From Staphylococcus schweitzeri (lineage in GTDB: Bacteria; Bacillota; Bacilli; Staphylococcales; Staphylococcaceae), in the NCBI RefSeq assembly GCF_002902405.1, contig NZ_PPQS01000032.1:1-39082 (forward strand): a stretch of DNA of 39,082 nt, read 5' to 3'. Within the stretch, counting starts at the first letter, position 1. Each line of letters opens with the position of its first letter. A model generated the notes under the pieces. That model was not told the DNA's origin. It saw only the letters and a list, made by a program, of their open reading frames with translations, and made no database searches. The translations under genes and the position numbers were made by a program. Of the stretch, positions 21,393 through 34,275 are shown piece by piece.

Positions 21393-21492
21393 TCTCATTT
21401 CCACCTTTCATTTTCGCTCAACAAGAGCACCTCACTTACCCATCAACATGAACGTTGCTTGCAAGTGTTTATTTATTCGTATAATCACGAAC
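21393..21492 (-). promoter_or_regulatory. Structured 5' leader of rplY, possible autoregulatory element
   Basis: From the predicted start near 21492 the leader can fold. CACTTGC (21467-21461) pairs with GGTAAGTG (21440-21433). Inside, CAAC/GTTG closes a 6-nt loop, with a purine-rich internal loop (AAG opposite ATG) between the two stems. A second hairpin is GCTC-TTGTT-GAGC (21428-21416). The strand TTGATGGGTAAGT resembles the 5S loop E strand CGATGGTAGT. Since L25 binds loop E, feedback by mimicry is possible, but this is inference. Confidence 0.4.
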
Positions 21493-21498
21493 GAAACT

Positions 21499-21527
21499 AT
21501 TATACACGTTTGATATATGTTCGTCAA
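21499..21527 (-). promoter_or_regulatory. Sigma-A promoter of rplY
   Basis: Minus-strand TTGACG (21522-21527), exactly 17 nt, then a perfect TATAAT (21499-21504). It lies in the short gap after prs, so rplY has its own start in addition to any readthrough from glmU-prs. Confidence 0.85.
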
Positions 21528-21541
21528 ACGGCTATTTAAAA

Positions 21542-22507
21542 TTAGTCAAATAATACGCTAACTGATTCTCTTTCGTAAACACGAATGATAGCTTGTGCAA
21601 TTAAACCTGCAACTGATAATTCTTTAGTGTTAGAAGGTTTACGATCTTCATCTAAATGAATTGAGTTTGTCACGATTAATTCTTTAATCGCAGAATTTTC
21701 GATGCGTTCTTTTGCAGGGCCTGATAAAACAGGGTGCGTACAACATGCATAAACTTCTTTAGCACCTTTATCTTTTAATGCTTGTGCAGCTAACGTGATT
21801 GTACCTGCAGTATCAATAATATCGTCAATAATAATTGCTGTACGTCCTTCAATTTCACCAACAATGTTCATAACTTCAGCAACATTTGGTCTAGGACGAC
21901 GTTTATCTATAATTGCAATTGGAGTTTTTAAAATGTCCGCCAATTTACGAGCACGTGTAACACCACCGTGGTCAGGTGACACAACCACACACTCTTCTGG
22001 GTTAATATTTGGATCATCTTTAAAATGCTTAGCAAGAATTGGCACACCCATTAAGTGATCAATTGGGATATCAAAGAATCCTTGAATTTGAGGTGCATGC
22101 AAGTCTAATGCAATCATACGTGTTGCACCTGCTGTTTCGATTAAGTTTGCTACTAACTTAGCTGTGATTGGTTCACGGCTACGTGCTTTTCTATCTTGTC
22201 TTGCATATCCATAATATGGCACTACAATATTGATTGTTGCTGCTGAAGCACGCTTACAAGCATCAATCATAATTAATAATTCCATTAAGTGTAGGTTTAC
22301 AGGATATGATGTTGGTTGAATAATAAATACGTCACAACCACGAATACTCTCTTCGATATTAATTTGAATTTCTCCATCACTAAAACGTTTAACTGAACAT
22401 TTACCTAGTTCAATACCTACTTGGTCAGCAACTTCTTGCGCTAATGCTTCGTTTCCTTTCAATGAAAAAATCTTTAATGACGAATTCTTATATTCATTAT
22501 TTAACAT
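21542..22507 (-). CDS. prs: Ribose-phosphate pyrophosphokinase (PRPP synthetase)
   Basis: Makes PRPP from ribose 5-phosphate and ATP, feeding purine, pyrimidine, histidine, tryptophan and NAD synthesis, and the nearby hpt and purR functions. It has 321 residues. Visible are the N-terminal [33 protein letters not shown], the catalytic flexible loop [17 protein letters not shown], the [12 protein letters not shown] region and the PRPP motif [12 protein letters not shown] near 224-235. GGAGG lies 7 nt before the ATG. It follows glmU by 146 bp, as in Bacillus, and no clear terminator separates the two. Confidence 0.98.
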   Translation of the reverse strand: MLNNEYKNSSLKIFSLKGNEALAQEVADQVGIELGKCSVKRFSDGEIQINIEESIRGCDVFIIQPTSYPVNLHLMELLIMIDACKRASAATINIVVPYYGYARQDRKARSREPITAKLVANLIETAGATRMIALDLHAPQIQGFFDIPIDHLMGVPILAKHFKDDPNINPEECVVVSPDHGGVTRARKLADILKTPIAIIDKRRPRPNVAEVMNIVGEIEGRTAIIIDDIIDTAGTITLAAQALKDKGAKEVYACCTHPVLSGPAKERIENSAIKELIVTNSIHLDEDRKPSNTKELSVAGLIAQAIIRVYERESVSVLFD

Positions 22508-22653
22508 TTATAGTCCTCCAATTATTTACTTACGCAATTACTATTATATATAAAATGCAACCTCATTACTATTCGAATCCTTAAATCATAAAGATTACAT
22601 TATTATTACATAGGATTTTCCTTTTATCCTAGTCACTATAGCTACGTAAATAT

Positions 22654-24021
<1,368 letters not shown>

Positions 24022-24043
24022 TTAAATTTTACACTTCGTCATT

Positions 24044-24073
24044 ATTATAATTTAATCTACAATGCTCTTTCAA
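24044..24073 (-). promoter_or_regulatory. Sigma-A promoter of glmU
   Basis: Minus-strand TTGAAA (24068-24073), an 18-nt spacer and a perfect TATAAT (24044-24049), about 38 bp upstream of glmU. The -35 sits inside an inverted repeat ACAATGC/GCATTGT (24059-24090), where a regulator could compete with RNA polymerase. Confidence 0.65.
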
Positions 24074-24392
24074 CATATAAAAGGCATTGTTTTCAATTCG
24101 TTCCTTTTTAAAATAAATTTCTACATCGCATATAAAAATATGCGTCACTCTTATTCGAATCAAATCGTGATCTTGTATTGAATAAAATCATAGTGTCACA
24201 GTATCGTCCTAATTCAAGTAATTTTTCCCGGACCAACATGTAATTATTACGTTGAGCATTTTCTCCTCAATATTTAAAGTAGCGATTATGCCAAACAATT
24301 TTAAATTCATTTTAAAAGAAACACGCACACTACAATTAGCAAATCAAAATATAATGCGTCACATAATGCGTCACATAAATTGATATTTACAG

Positions 24393-24422
24393 ATAATATA
24401 TTCCAACAAAGTATCATTACAA
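24393..24422 (-). promoter_or_regulatory. Candidate promoter downstream of spoVG
   Basis: Minus-strand TTGTAA (24417-24422), an 18-nt spacer and TATTAT (24393-24398), just past the spoVG terminator. It would drive a transcript of about 380 nt before glmU. Confidence 0.45.
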
Positions 24423-24451
24423 AATAAAGATTAAATCTTGGAACGAATAAT

Positions 24452-24492
24452 AAAAAACTGTCGACAAAGCATTATACTTCATCGACAGTTTT
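24452..24492. terminator. Terminator of the purR-ridA-spoVG operon
   Basis: Perfect 11-bp arms AAAACTGTCGA/TCGACAGTTTT with a 17-nt apical part, followed on the minus strand by TTTTTTATT. The plus strand also has a short T-run, so it could work both ways. Confidence 0.88.
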
Positions 24493-24538
24493 ATAAATAC
24501 TCATTGCGAGTTTCTAACATCATTGGACATTAAATTTA

Positions 24539-24841
24539 TTAAGCTTCTTCCGAATCTTCTGATGTAGCGTTTTTATCTGGTACTACTTCATCTGTTTCAT
24601 CATATACTTTCATCACAGCATCTTGAATTTCTTGTCTCATATCTGAGTTAATCGGATGTGCGATGTCGCGGAATTCACCATCTGGTGTACGTTTACTTGG
24701 CATTGCGACGAACAGACCAGAGTTCCCTTCGATTACACGTAAATCATGTATTACGAAAGCTTCATCTAATGTAATGGAAACGAGCGCTTTCATTCGTCCA
24801 TCTGTTTCTATTTTTCTAAGTCTTACATCTGTCACTTTCAT
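24539..24841 (-). CDS. spoVG: SpoVG, nucleic-acid-binding regulator
   Basis: One hundred residues and highly conserved ([40 protein letters not shown]). SpoVG binds DNA and RNA and in S. aureus affects capsule, extracellular enzymes and antibiotic resistance as an effector downstream of sigma B. The last 20 residues are acidic and variable. GGGGGG lies about 8 nt before the ATG. It follows ridA by 69 nt and ends at a strong terminator. It is retained in a non-sporulating genus, unlike the neighbouring Bacillus sporulation genes. I could not find a convincing sigma B promoter near ridA. Confidence 0.98.
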   Translation of the reverse strand: MKVTDVRLRKIETDGRMKALVSITLDEAFVIHDLRVIEGNSGLFVAMPSKRTPDGEFRDIAHPINSDMRQEIQDAVMKVYDETDEVVPDKNATSEDSEEA

Positions 24842-24910
24842 GTAGTGAGCCCCCCTATAGTATATATATCTGTGTTATTTAGAAGCTTGATTAAACATAT
24901 TAATCGAAAA

Positions 24911-25291
24911 TTATAATTCCTTAGCTTTACTTACTAATTCAATTTCTACTTTTACATCTTTTGGTAACCGCGCAACTTCTACACAACTACGCGCTGGTTT
25001 GTGTACATCAAAATATTGACCATACACTTCATTAATTTTTTGGAAATCATTCATATCCTTAATGAAGATTGTTGCTTTTGCAACAGAATTCAAATCAGAA
25101 CCTGATTCCTCCAAAACAACCTTTAAATTTTCCAAAACTTGTTTTGTTTGTTCTTGAACATCATCACTAACAATATTTCCATCTACATCCAATGGAATTT
25201 GTCCAGAAGTATAAACCATTCCATTTAAAACTGTTGCATGAGAATATGGTCCAAGTGCTTCTGGCAATTTTGTTGTGTTAATTATTTTCAT
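24911..25291 (-). CDS. ridA: RidA/YjgF-family enamine/imine deaminase (YabJ)
   Basis: Hydrolyses reactive enamine/imine intermediates such as 2-aminoacrylate. It has 126 residues. The family signature is complete: LGPYSHATVLNGMVYTSGQI near 14-34, SVAKATIFIKDMNDFQKINE, and the active-site arginine in KPARSCVEVARLPKDVKVEI. AAGGAG lies 11 nt upstream. It is 18 nt after purR and cotranscribed with spoVG. In Bacillus the orthologue YabJ was reported to help purR-dependent repression, which fits this neighbourhood. Confidence 0.97.
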   Translation of the reverse strand: MKIINTTKLPEALGPYSHATVLNGMVYTSGQIPLDVDGNIVSDDVQEQTKQVLENLKVVLEESGSDLNSVAKATIFIKDMNDFQKINEVYGQYFDVHKPARSCVEVARLPKDVKVEIELVSKAKEL

Positions 25292-25309
25292 AATATTAAA
25301 AACTCCTTT

Positions 25310-26134
25310 TTATGAAAATTTAGATAAACTGTTACCAGGTTCTACGCTAAACTCTTGATTATATTCATCAACATCAGACAATTTCACTAAGGAAGTATAA
25401 TCTTCAATTAATCGTTGTTTAACTTCTTTTGATTCTACAAGTACTGATACCCCTTTTACATGGGCTTTAAACTCATTCATTAAATTCATTACACCATTTA
25501 TAGAACCACCGGCTCTCATAAAATCATCAACAACTAAAACATTTGAATTTTCAGCTAATGTTCTCTTTGAAAGCACCATCGTCTCTATTTTTCTCGAAGA
25601 TCCTGACACATAATTAATTGAAACCGTAGAACCTTCAGTTACCTTATTATCTTTTCTAATAACTACTACAGGTAAATTTAAAATATTAGCAACAGCATTT
25701 GCTAATGAAATACCTTTTGTTGCAATAGTAACAACTGCATCTAATTTTTCATCCATGTAAATACTGGCAATTAACTTACCAACTTTATTAAGTAGCGTTG
25801 GATTACCTACCAAATCTGATAAAAATAAATACCCACCAGGTAACAAACGTTCTTTCTCTTCTAATAGAGTAATGACTTCATTAACAACTTCTGTTGCTTC
25901 CTCTTTACTCATCATTGGTTTATATGTAACACCACCACTTGCACCAGCAGTAGTAATTACAGTACCTAACTTTTCTTTTTGGAATGTATTTTTTATAATT
26001 TGGACATCTTCACTTATAGAAGACTTCGCCTGCTTAAATTTTTTCACAAAAAAAGTTAATGGAATTAATTTATTTGGATGGTTCATCAAATATTGTGTCA
26101 TAAAAACAATTCTCTCGCTTCGTTTATATCTCAT
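25310..26134 (-). CDS. purR: Purine operon repressor PurR
   Basis: Represses purine synthesis genes by binding PurBoxes; PRPP relieves repression. It has 274 residues. An N-terminal winged-helix domain covers about 1-70 (MRYKRSERIVFMTQYLMNHP). The C-terminal phosphoribosyltransferase-like domain carries the PRPP motif VLVVDDFMRAGGS near 203-215. AAGGGTTG lies upstream, and ispE ends 13 nt before the start. Loss of PurR in S. aureus is known to increase virulence traits; the gene here looks intact. The PRPP synthetase gene lies about 3 kb downstream. Confidence 0.97.
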   Translation of the reverse strand: MRYKRSERIVFMTQYLMNHPNKLIPLTFFVKKFKQAKSSISEDVQIIKNTFQKEKLGTVITTAGASGGVTYKPMMSKEEATEVVNEVITLLEEKERLLPGGYLFLSDLVGNPTLLNKVGKLIASIYMDEKLDAVVTIATKGISLANAVANILNLPVVVIRKDNKVTEGSTVSINYVSGSSRKIETMVLSKRTLAENSNVLVVDDFMRAGGSINGVMNLMNEFKAHVKGVSVLVESKEVKQRLIEDYTSLVKLSDVDEYNQEFSVEPGNSLSKFS

Positions 26135-26147
26135 CTTTTCAACCCTT

Positions 26148-26996
26148 CTATCCTAATAGTCTAACTAAGTACACTTCATTACAACAACCGTTTACTGCAT
26201 TATAAATATTTTTTGCTTGGCTCTCTTTTCGTGCTAGCCCATACACAGTTGGTCCGCTTCCACTCATTAACGCACCGTCTGCACCACTTTTCAACATATT
26301 ATTTTTTAATTTATCGATTTGTGGATGTTTCGAAACAGAAATTGGCTCTAATCGATTAGACAAACTTTGACATAGCTGTTGATAATCACCTTTTTCTAAC
26401 GCCTCATAGCACATTTTCGTATGCACCTTATATCGCTTCTCTAAATTGATTAACTTAAATATATCTGGTGATGATATACCTAAGTTTGGTTTAGCTAGAA
26501 CCACCCATGCTGATGGTGGTTTATTTAAAAACTCGATTTTTTCGCCTCTTCCAGTGCATAATGCAGTTTTATTATAAATACAAAACGGAATATCCGTTCC
26601 AATTTCACTGCCTAGTTGAGCTAATTCATCTAAACTTGCCTCAATATTAAAAAGTCGATTCAATCCTCTTAATGTTGCTGCTGCATCTGCTGAACCACCA
26701 GCTAATCCTGCTGAAACAGGTATTTCTTTATCAATAGTTATGGTCACACCATGCTTTAGTTGATACTGCTCAATAAATAATTGTGCTGCACGATATGCAA
26801 GATTTTTATGATTCGAAGGCACATAATTGTGTTCAATTTCAACAACTATTTTTCGATCCTTTCTTTTACGAAAAGTTAAACGATCATTTAAATCAACTGT
26901 TGTCATTATCATTTCAATCTCATGATAGCCATCATTTCTTTTAAAAAGTGTATCGAGCGTAAAATTAATTTTGGCTGGTGCCGTTTCATATATCAT
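26148..26996 (-). CDS. ispE: 4-diphosphocytidyl-2-C-methyl-D-erythritol kinase-like GHMP kinase
   Basis: GHMP kinase of 282 residues in the IspE family. The ATP-binding GHMP motif [20 protein letters not shown] is near 88-107, with the C-terminal [13 protein letters not shown]. aureus makes isoprenoids by the mevalonate route and lacks the rest of the MEP pathway. The true substrate in this genus is therefore doubtful, although the gene is kept in the same place. GAGGG lies upstream of the ATG. It heads ispE-purR-ridA-spoVG after a 308-bp gap. Confidence 0.9.
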   Translation of the reverse strand: MIYETAPAKINFTLDTLFKRNDGYHEIEMIMTTVDLNDRLTFRKRKDRKIVVEIEHNYVPSNHKNLAYRAAQLFIEQYQLKHGVTITIDKEIPVSAGLAGGSADAAATLRGLNRLFNIEASLDELAQLGSEIGTDIPFCIYNKTALCTGRGEKIEFLNKPPSAWVVLAKPNLGISSPDIFKLINLEKRYKVHTKMCYEALEKGDYQQLCQSLSNRLEPISVSKHPQIDKLKNNMLKSGADGALMSGSGPTVYGLARKESQAKNIYNAVNGCCNEVYLVRLLG

Positions 26997-27304
26997 TTTT
27001 GCGCCCTCTTTTCGTTATCTTAATATGATGATTTTAACATAAAGAGAATTAATATTTGACATTTTAATTTGTTTTTTAGTGTTTTTTTAATAAAAAAGTA
27101 ATTTTTTCCATCTAATCACTTAACATTTACTTGTATTTTTATGTGTAAATACATTATCCATTTACTGAAAAACTATAAGCGAAACACAGACATAAACGTG
27201 TCGTAAATAAAAAGAGTATTGAACATAATGCCCAACACTCAAATAATTATCATAATATTTACTTCTTATACTTAAGAAACGTTTAACATCTCTATGTGTC
27301 TTAT
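26997..27304 (-). other. veg-ispE intergenic region
   Basis: Very A/T-rich. The veg terminator occupies its upstream end (27208-27240). A TAAAAT -10-like hexamer precedes ispE, but I found no good -35. No gene or further structure is supported. Confidence 0.4.
27208..27240 (-). terminator. Intrinsic terminator of veg
   Basis: The minus-strand stem GAGTGTTGG pairs with TTCAATACTC-type bases (9 bp including GU pairs) and is followed by TTTTTATTT. It lies about 65 nt after the veg stop. Confidence 0.85.
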
Positions 27305-27568
27305 TTAGTGTGCAATTGATTCGTGATGATTATCCTCTTCAAATGAAACTTGAACATTTTCAGTCAACACATCAGTGTATGTATACGATACTCTCTCAAA
27401 ATTGTGTTTATCTTGATCTAACTCAACAATGAAAACTGACGGATATGTTTCTTTTAAAATTCCAGAACGTTTTATTGTTTTCTTACGGCCTCCATTGGCT
27501 TTCAGTACAATACGATTTCCTACATGACAATCAATAGAATTTTTGATGTCCAAAATTGATTTTGGCAT
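27305..27568 (-). CDS. veg: Veg protein
   Basis: Eighty-seven residues with the conserved Veg core ([20 protein letters not shown], then [20 protein letters not shown]). In Bacillus subtilis Veg promotes biofilm formation by interfering with SinR. Staphylococci lack that sporulation and biofilm circuit, so the role here is uncertain. The C terminus is acidic then His-rich. The ribosome site GAGGTGGAG is very strong, and two consensus promoters lie just upstream, so high expression is expected, as for the well-known strong veg promoter of Bacillus. Confidence 0.95.
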   Translation of the reverse strand: MPKSILDIKNSIDCHVGNRIVLKANGGRKKTIKRSGILKETYPSVFIVELDQDKHNFERVSYTYTDVLTENVQVSFEEDNHHESIAH

Positions 27569-27593
27569 ATTGCTCCACCTCGCTACAAGTTAC

Positions 27594-27623
27594 ATAATAC
27601 CATATTTGCAGCGTTTTCGTCAA
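27594..27623 (-). promoter_or_regulatory. veg promoter, proximal
   Basis: Minus-strand TTGACG (27618-27623), an 18-nt spacer and TATTAT (27594-27599). The predicted start is about 20 nt before the veg ATG. Confidence 0.72.
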
Positions 27624-27634
27624 ATAAAATTTAA

Positions 27635-27663
27635 ATTTTATCAATAGTGGTTTGCTTTGTCAA
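27635..27663 (-). promoter_or_regulatory. veg promoter, distal
   Basis: Minus-strand perfect -35 TTGACA (27658-27663), 17 nt, TAAAAT (27635-27640). The -35 begins 5 bp after the rsmA stop codon. Confidence 0.78.
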
Positions 27664-27667
27664 TCAT

Positions 27668-29108
<1,441 letters not shown>

Positions 29109-29189
29109 TTAAAACGCCTTTCTCTACTATATAGTTTTTAAAACTAAAGACTATCTTTTTTCAATTCATTCGACTGGATTAATATTTTA

Positions 29190-29271
29190 ATTTAAAAAAG
29201 CGAGAAAGAACCATAGCATATTTAACGAACATAATATCGTATCATTTAATGGCGATGTTCTTTTCCGCTTT
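29190..29271 (-). terminator. Terminator of metS-tatD with large apical region
   Basis: A 15-position stem on the minus strand (AAAGCGGAAAAGAAC with GTTCTTTCTCGCTTT, 14 paired) closes a 45-nt apical part that can form further small hairpins, and is followed by TTTAAATT. It starts 6 nt after the tatD stop. Confidence 0.78.
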
Positions 29272-29276
29272 CAATT

Positions 29277-30050
29277 TTATGAATTTAAATTAAATAACTT
29301 TTCAGCATTTTTTGTAGTTTTCATACACACTTCTTCATAAGATAAACCTTTTAATTCAGCAATTTGTTCAGCTACCAATGTCACCCTTGCTGGCTCATTT
29401 CGCTTACCTCTATATGGATGTGGTGATAAATATGGTGCATCAGTTTCTACAAGCAATCGATCTAATGGCACATGTTTCGCTACTTCTTTAGGTTGCTTTG
29501 CATTTTTAAAAGTTACAGGTCCACCTAATGAAATATAAAAATTCAGTTTATTAGTTACAATATCTGCAATTTCTGGAGAACCACTGAAACTGTGCATTAT
29601 ACCACCTACTTCTTCAGCATGTTCCTCCAATAAGATATCGATACAGTCTTGTGTTGCTTCACGGTTATGAATGATAATTGGTAACTTCAAACGCTTAGCT
29701 AAAGCGATTTGCTTTCTAAAAACTTCCTTTTGAACATCTACAGGAGATTTATCCCAATGATAATCTAATCCCATTTCACCAATACCAATCACTTTTGGAT
29801 GTTTGGCTAACGATTCAATCCAATCTAGTCGCTCTTCTGTAAAATCAATTGCATCAACTGGATGCCAACCAATAATTGCGTATAGGAAATCATACTCATC
29901 GATTAAGTTCATCGCACGTTCAATCGTCGGTGTATTAAAACCGACTACAAACATACGATTGACACCTGCTTCTTTAGCACGTGTAATCACTTCACTTAAA
30001 TCTTCATCGTATTGTTCATCATTTAAATGGACATGTGTATCGATTAACAT
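29277..30050 (-). CDS. tatD: TatD-family metal-dependent DNase
   Basis: TIM-barrel nuclease of 257 residues, YabD of Bacillus. Metal ligands are seen in IDTHVHLND (H6, H8), GEMGLDYHWDK, the HNREA segment near 128, GGIMHSFSG and the C-terminal ETDAPYLSPHPYRGKRNEP. AGGAGAG lies 7 nt before the ATG. It follows metS by 28 nt and is presumably cotranscribed with it. Proposed roles are 3'-5' DNA or RNA degradation and D-Tyr-tRNA deacylase-like activity; the physiological substrate is not fixed. Confidence 0.95.
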   Translation of the reverse strand: MLIDTHVHLNDEQYDEDLSEVITRAKEAGVNRMFVVGFNTPTIERAMNLIDEYDFLYAIIGWHPVDAIDFTEERLDWIESLAKHPKVIGIGEMGLDYHWDKSPVDVQKEVFRKQIALAKRLKLPIIIHNREATQDCIDILLEEHAEEVGGIMHSFSGSPEIADIVTNKLNFYISLGGPVTFKNAKQPKEVAKHVPLDRLLVETDAPYLSPHPYRGKRNEPARVTLVAEQIAELKGLSYEEVCMKTTKNAEKLFNLNS

Positions 30051-30078
30051 AATTATCTCTCCTAATTTAAAAATACTG

Positions 30079-32079
<2,001 letters not shown>

Positions 32080-32188
32080 TCAAATAATATCTAAGATTTT
32101 CAAGCATTTCAATGGACGTGGTCATATATCTTACTTTCCCATCTTCATCTTGTTCATTGTTTTATTATTTATTGCTATCAATGTATTT

Positions 32189-32216
32189 ATTTTACATTAA
32201 ATATCGACGATGTCAT
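32189..32216 (-). promoter_or_regulatory. Candidate metS promoter
   Basis: Minus-strand ATGACA (32211-32216), a 16-nt spacer and TAAAAT (32189-32194), about 130 bp before metS. The spacing and hexamers are acceptable but not strong. Confidence 0.4.
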
Positions 32217-32262
32217 TAATTTTTTATCATAGATAGCGTCTTATTAGTAGCAAATCAATTGG

Positions 32263-33102
32263 TTAACTTATTTGATGATAAATATTATAAACTTCATTTG
32301 TTTTAAGTTGTCGTTCTTCAGCAACTTTCTTGATTGCCTGCTTTGGTTTCATCCGTGAAGTTTCAATATAATGATTAACATGCTCAATGATAGACAAATC
32401 ATCAAACCACGATATCTCATTGTTCGCTTTAGCACCTTCAATCAAAATAACAAACTCGCCTTTTAACGGAATGTTACCTTGTTGAATTAGTGCTATCATT
32501 TGCGTTACATCATTCGAGACTATTTGTTCAAACTTCTTAGTTAACTCTCGTCCCAAAGACACTTGTCTCGTGCCATCTATCTTTGCAATTGTTTTTAAAG
32601 TATCTGTTACACGATGTGGCGATTCATATAGTATAAGCGTGCTATTTTCATACATGCGTTGTTCTAGTACAACAGTTTTTTCTTTTTCTTTTCTAGGTAA
32701 AAATCCTAAAAATGTGTAAACATAAGAAGGTAAGCCACTAGCCATCAAAGCAGTTAAACCTGCGTTTGGTCCAGGTACAGTTTCCACTTTAATATTAGCT
32801 TTTCTAGCTGCAACAACTAATTCATATCCTGGATCACTAATCAATGGCAATCCTGCATCTGATACAAGTGCAACATTTAGTCCAGATTGTAATTGTTCAA
32901 TAATAAAAGTAGTCTGCTTATCCTTATTATGCTCATGGTACGACTTTAATGGTGTTGAGATATCATAATGATTACATAATTTACTTGTTACACGTGTATC
33001 TTCACAGGCAATCATATCGACATGATGAAGTACATCAACTGCTCGATAAGTTATATCTGCCAAATTTCCAATGGGGGTTCCCACTAAATATAATACAGCC
33101 AT
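32263..33102 (-). CDS. rsmI: 16S rRNA (cytidine1402-2'-O)-methyltransferase
   Basis: SAM-dependent methyltransferase of 279 residues of the tetrapyrrole-methylase fold, which modifies C1402 in the ribosomal P site. Family motifs are LYLVGTPIGNLADITYRAVD at the start, ACEDTR, VSDAGLPLISDPGYELV and VPGPNAGLTALMASGLP. AAGGAG lies within the preceding gene 7-8 nt before the ATG. The start is 1 nt after the GIY-YIG stop, so translation is probably coupled. The Bacillus neighbour abrB, which would come next, is absent. Confidence 0.97.
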   Translation of the reverse strand: MAVLYLVGTPIGNLADITYRAVDVLHHVDMIACEDTRVTSKLCNHYDISTPLKSYHEHNKDKQTTFIIEQLQSGLNVALVSDAGLPLISDPGYELVVAARKANIKVETVPGPNAGLTALMASGLPSYVYTFLGFLPRKEKEKTVVLEQRMYENSTLILYESPHRVTDTLKTIAKIDGTRQVSLGRELTKKFEQIVSNDVTQMIALIQQGNIPLKGEFVILIEGAKANNEISWFDDLSIIEHVNHYIETSRMKPKQAIKKVAEERQLKTNEVYNIYHQIS

Positions 33103-33103
33103 G

Positions 33104-33352
33104 CTATCGCTCCTTAATCAATCGCAATTTCTTTTGTCTAGAATACGTTTTAATTTCATATTCACGCTTCAATGCCTCGGACTTTGTCTCATACGCTTCT
33201 TGGTAAACTAACTGTACCGGCCGTCTTATTTTAGTATATTTAGCACCTTGACCGCGATTATGTTTTTCAATCCGCGCATTTACGTCTTTAGCATATCCTG
33301 TATATAAACTACCATCACTACATTTTACTATATATACAAAGTGACTATCCAT
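33104..33352 (-). CDS. GIY-YIG domain protein (YazA/UPF0213 type)
   Basis: Eighty-two residues that are essentially one GIY-YIG nuclease fold: FVYIVKCSDGSLYTGYAKDV carries the YIV...YTGY pair, followed by a conserved arginine (NARIEKHN) and a glutamate in YETKSEALKREYEIK. It is related to UvrC and Slx1 catalytic domains. Whether the stand-alone UPF0213 proteins cut DNA in the cell is not established. It overlaps the methyltransferase gene by 8 nt and precedes rsmI by 1 nt, the yabB-yazA-rsmI order of Bacillus. Confidence 0.92.
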   Translation of the reverse strand: MDSHFVYIVKCSDGSLYTGYAKDVNARIEKHNRGQGAKYTKIRRPVQLVYQEAYETKSEALKREYEIKTYSRQKKLRLIKER

Positions 33353-34070
33353 AATATACTTCCTTCATTTCATCGCTATATTTTCCACTTTCATCATAAA
33401 TATAAAACGGAGGCATGATTTCTAATCCTTGATTACCGCCTTTACGACCTTCAACAACTATCGTGTGTGCTGGTTTGCCTAATTTACTATATATGAAGAC
33501 TACTTTCTTAGGTTCGATATTTACTTTTCTCATTTCAAATAAGACATCCATCAGTCTATCTGCACGATGTACCATATTTAGCCTGCCACCTTCTTTTAAT
33601 AAATGACGTGCTGCAATCATACAATCTTCAAGTGTACACATAATTTCATGTCTCGCGATTTTGTGAGCCTCTTTTTGATGTTGATGCTGCTGATTCTCTT
33701 TAAAATACGGAGGATTACATGTTATCAACGTATATTGTGAAGGTTTAAATATTTTCGTGACATTTTTCAAGTCCATATGATGCATCGTTAAATAGTCTTC
33801 AACCTCGTTAAATTGAAACGTGCGTCGCGCCATATCTACGAGAGTTTCTTGGATTTCGATACCATCTATTTGATGGTGATGTTTCGCGAATAATAGTAAA
33901 GGTATCACGCCGTTGCCAGAACATAAATCTAGTACTTTATCTTTTGCTCTTGGCTTTGTAAAATGCCCCAATAATAATGCATCTGTTGAAAATGAAAATA
34001 CATCGTCATTTTGAATAATACTAAAATTTTCTTTGATTAATTGATCAAATCGTTCATTTTGTTTTAACAT
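33345..34070 (-). CDS. tRNA1(Val) (adenine37-N6)-methyltransferase-like protein (YabB)
   Basis: Rossmann-fold methyltransferase of 241 residues. SAM motif VLDLCSGNGVIPLLLFAK is near 45-62, and the amino-methyltransferase signature NPPY in ITCNPPYFKENQ is near 118-129. The similarity is to TrmN6/YfiC, which modifies A37 of tRNA-Val. Target specificity is inferred from family. It is first in a three-gene unit with the GIY-YIG gene and rsmI. A candidate TATAAT (34194-34199) and a perfect inverted repeat (34210-34237) lie upstream. Confidence 0.92.
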   Translation of the reverse strand: MLKQNERFDQLIKENFSIIQNDDVFSFSTDALLLGHFTKPRAKDKVLDLCSGNGVIPLLLFAKHHHQIDGIEIQETLVDMARRTFQFNEVEDYLTMHHMDLKNVTKIFKPSQYTLITCNPPYFKENQQHQHQKEAHKIARHEIMCTLEDCMIAARHLLKEGGRLNMVHRADRLMDVLFEMRKVNIEPKKVVFIYSKLGKPAHTIVVEGRKGGNQGLEIMPPFYIYDESGKYSDEMKEVYYG

Positions 34071-34193
34071 TTTTAACTCCTATGAAAATGTGCTTCTTTA
34101 CTGAATACGCAAAAGTCTAAATTTAATGGTGTTTACACATTACATACCTATTCCAAATATTTTCGAATTATGTCTTACACATTAATAAACCAT

Positions 34194-34237
34194 ATTATAT
34201 TGCATGCTCACTTAATATGAAAAAATTAATATTAAGT
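34194..34237 (-). promoter_or_regulatory. Promoter candidate with inverted repeat upstream of the methyltransferase gene
   Basis: Perfect TATAAT on the minus strand at 34194-34199. Just upstream is the perfect 9-bp inverted repeat ACTTAATAT/ATATTAAGT (34210-34237), covering the expected -35 position. This could be an operator, or only A/T-rich symmetry. Confidence 0.4.
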
Positions 34238-34275
34238 AATAACTCATAACATTGTTTAAAACTAATACATAAGTA

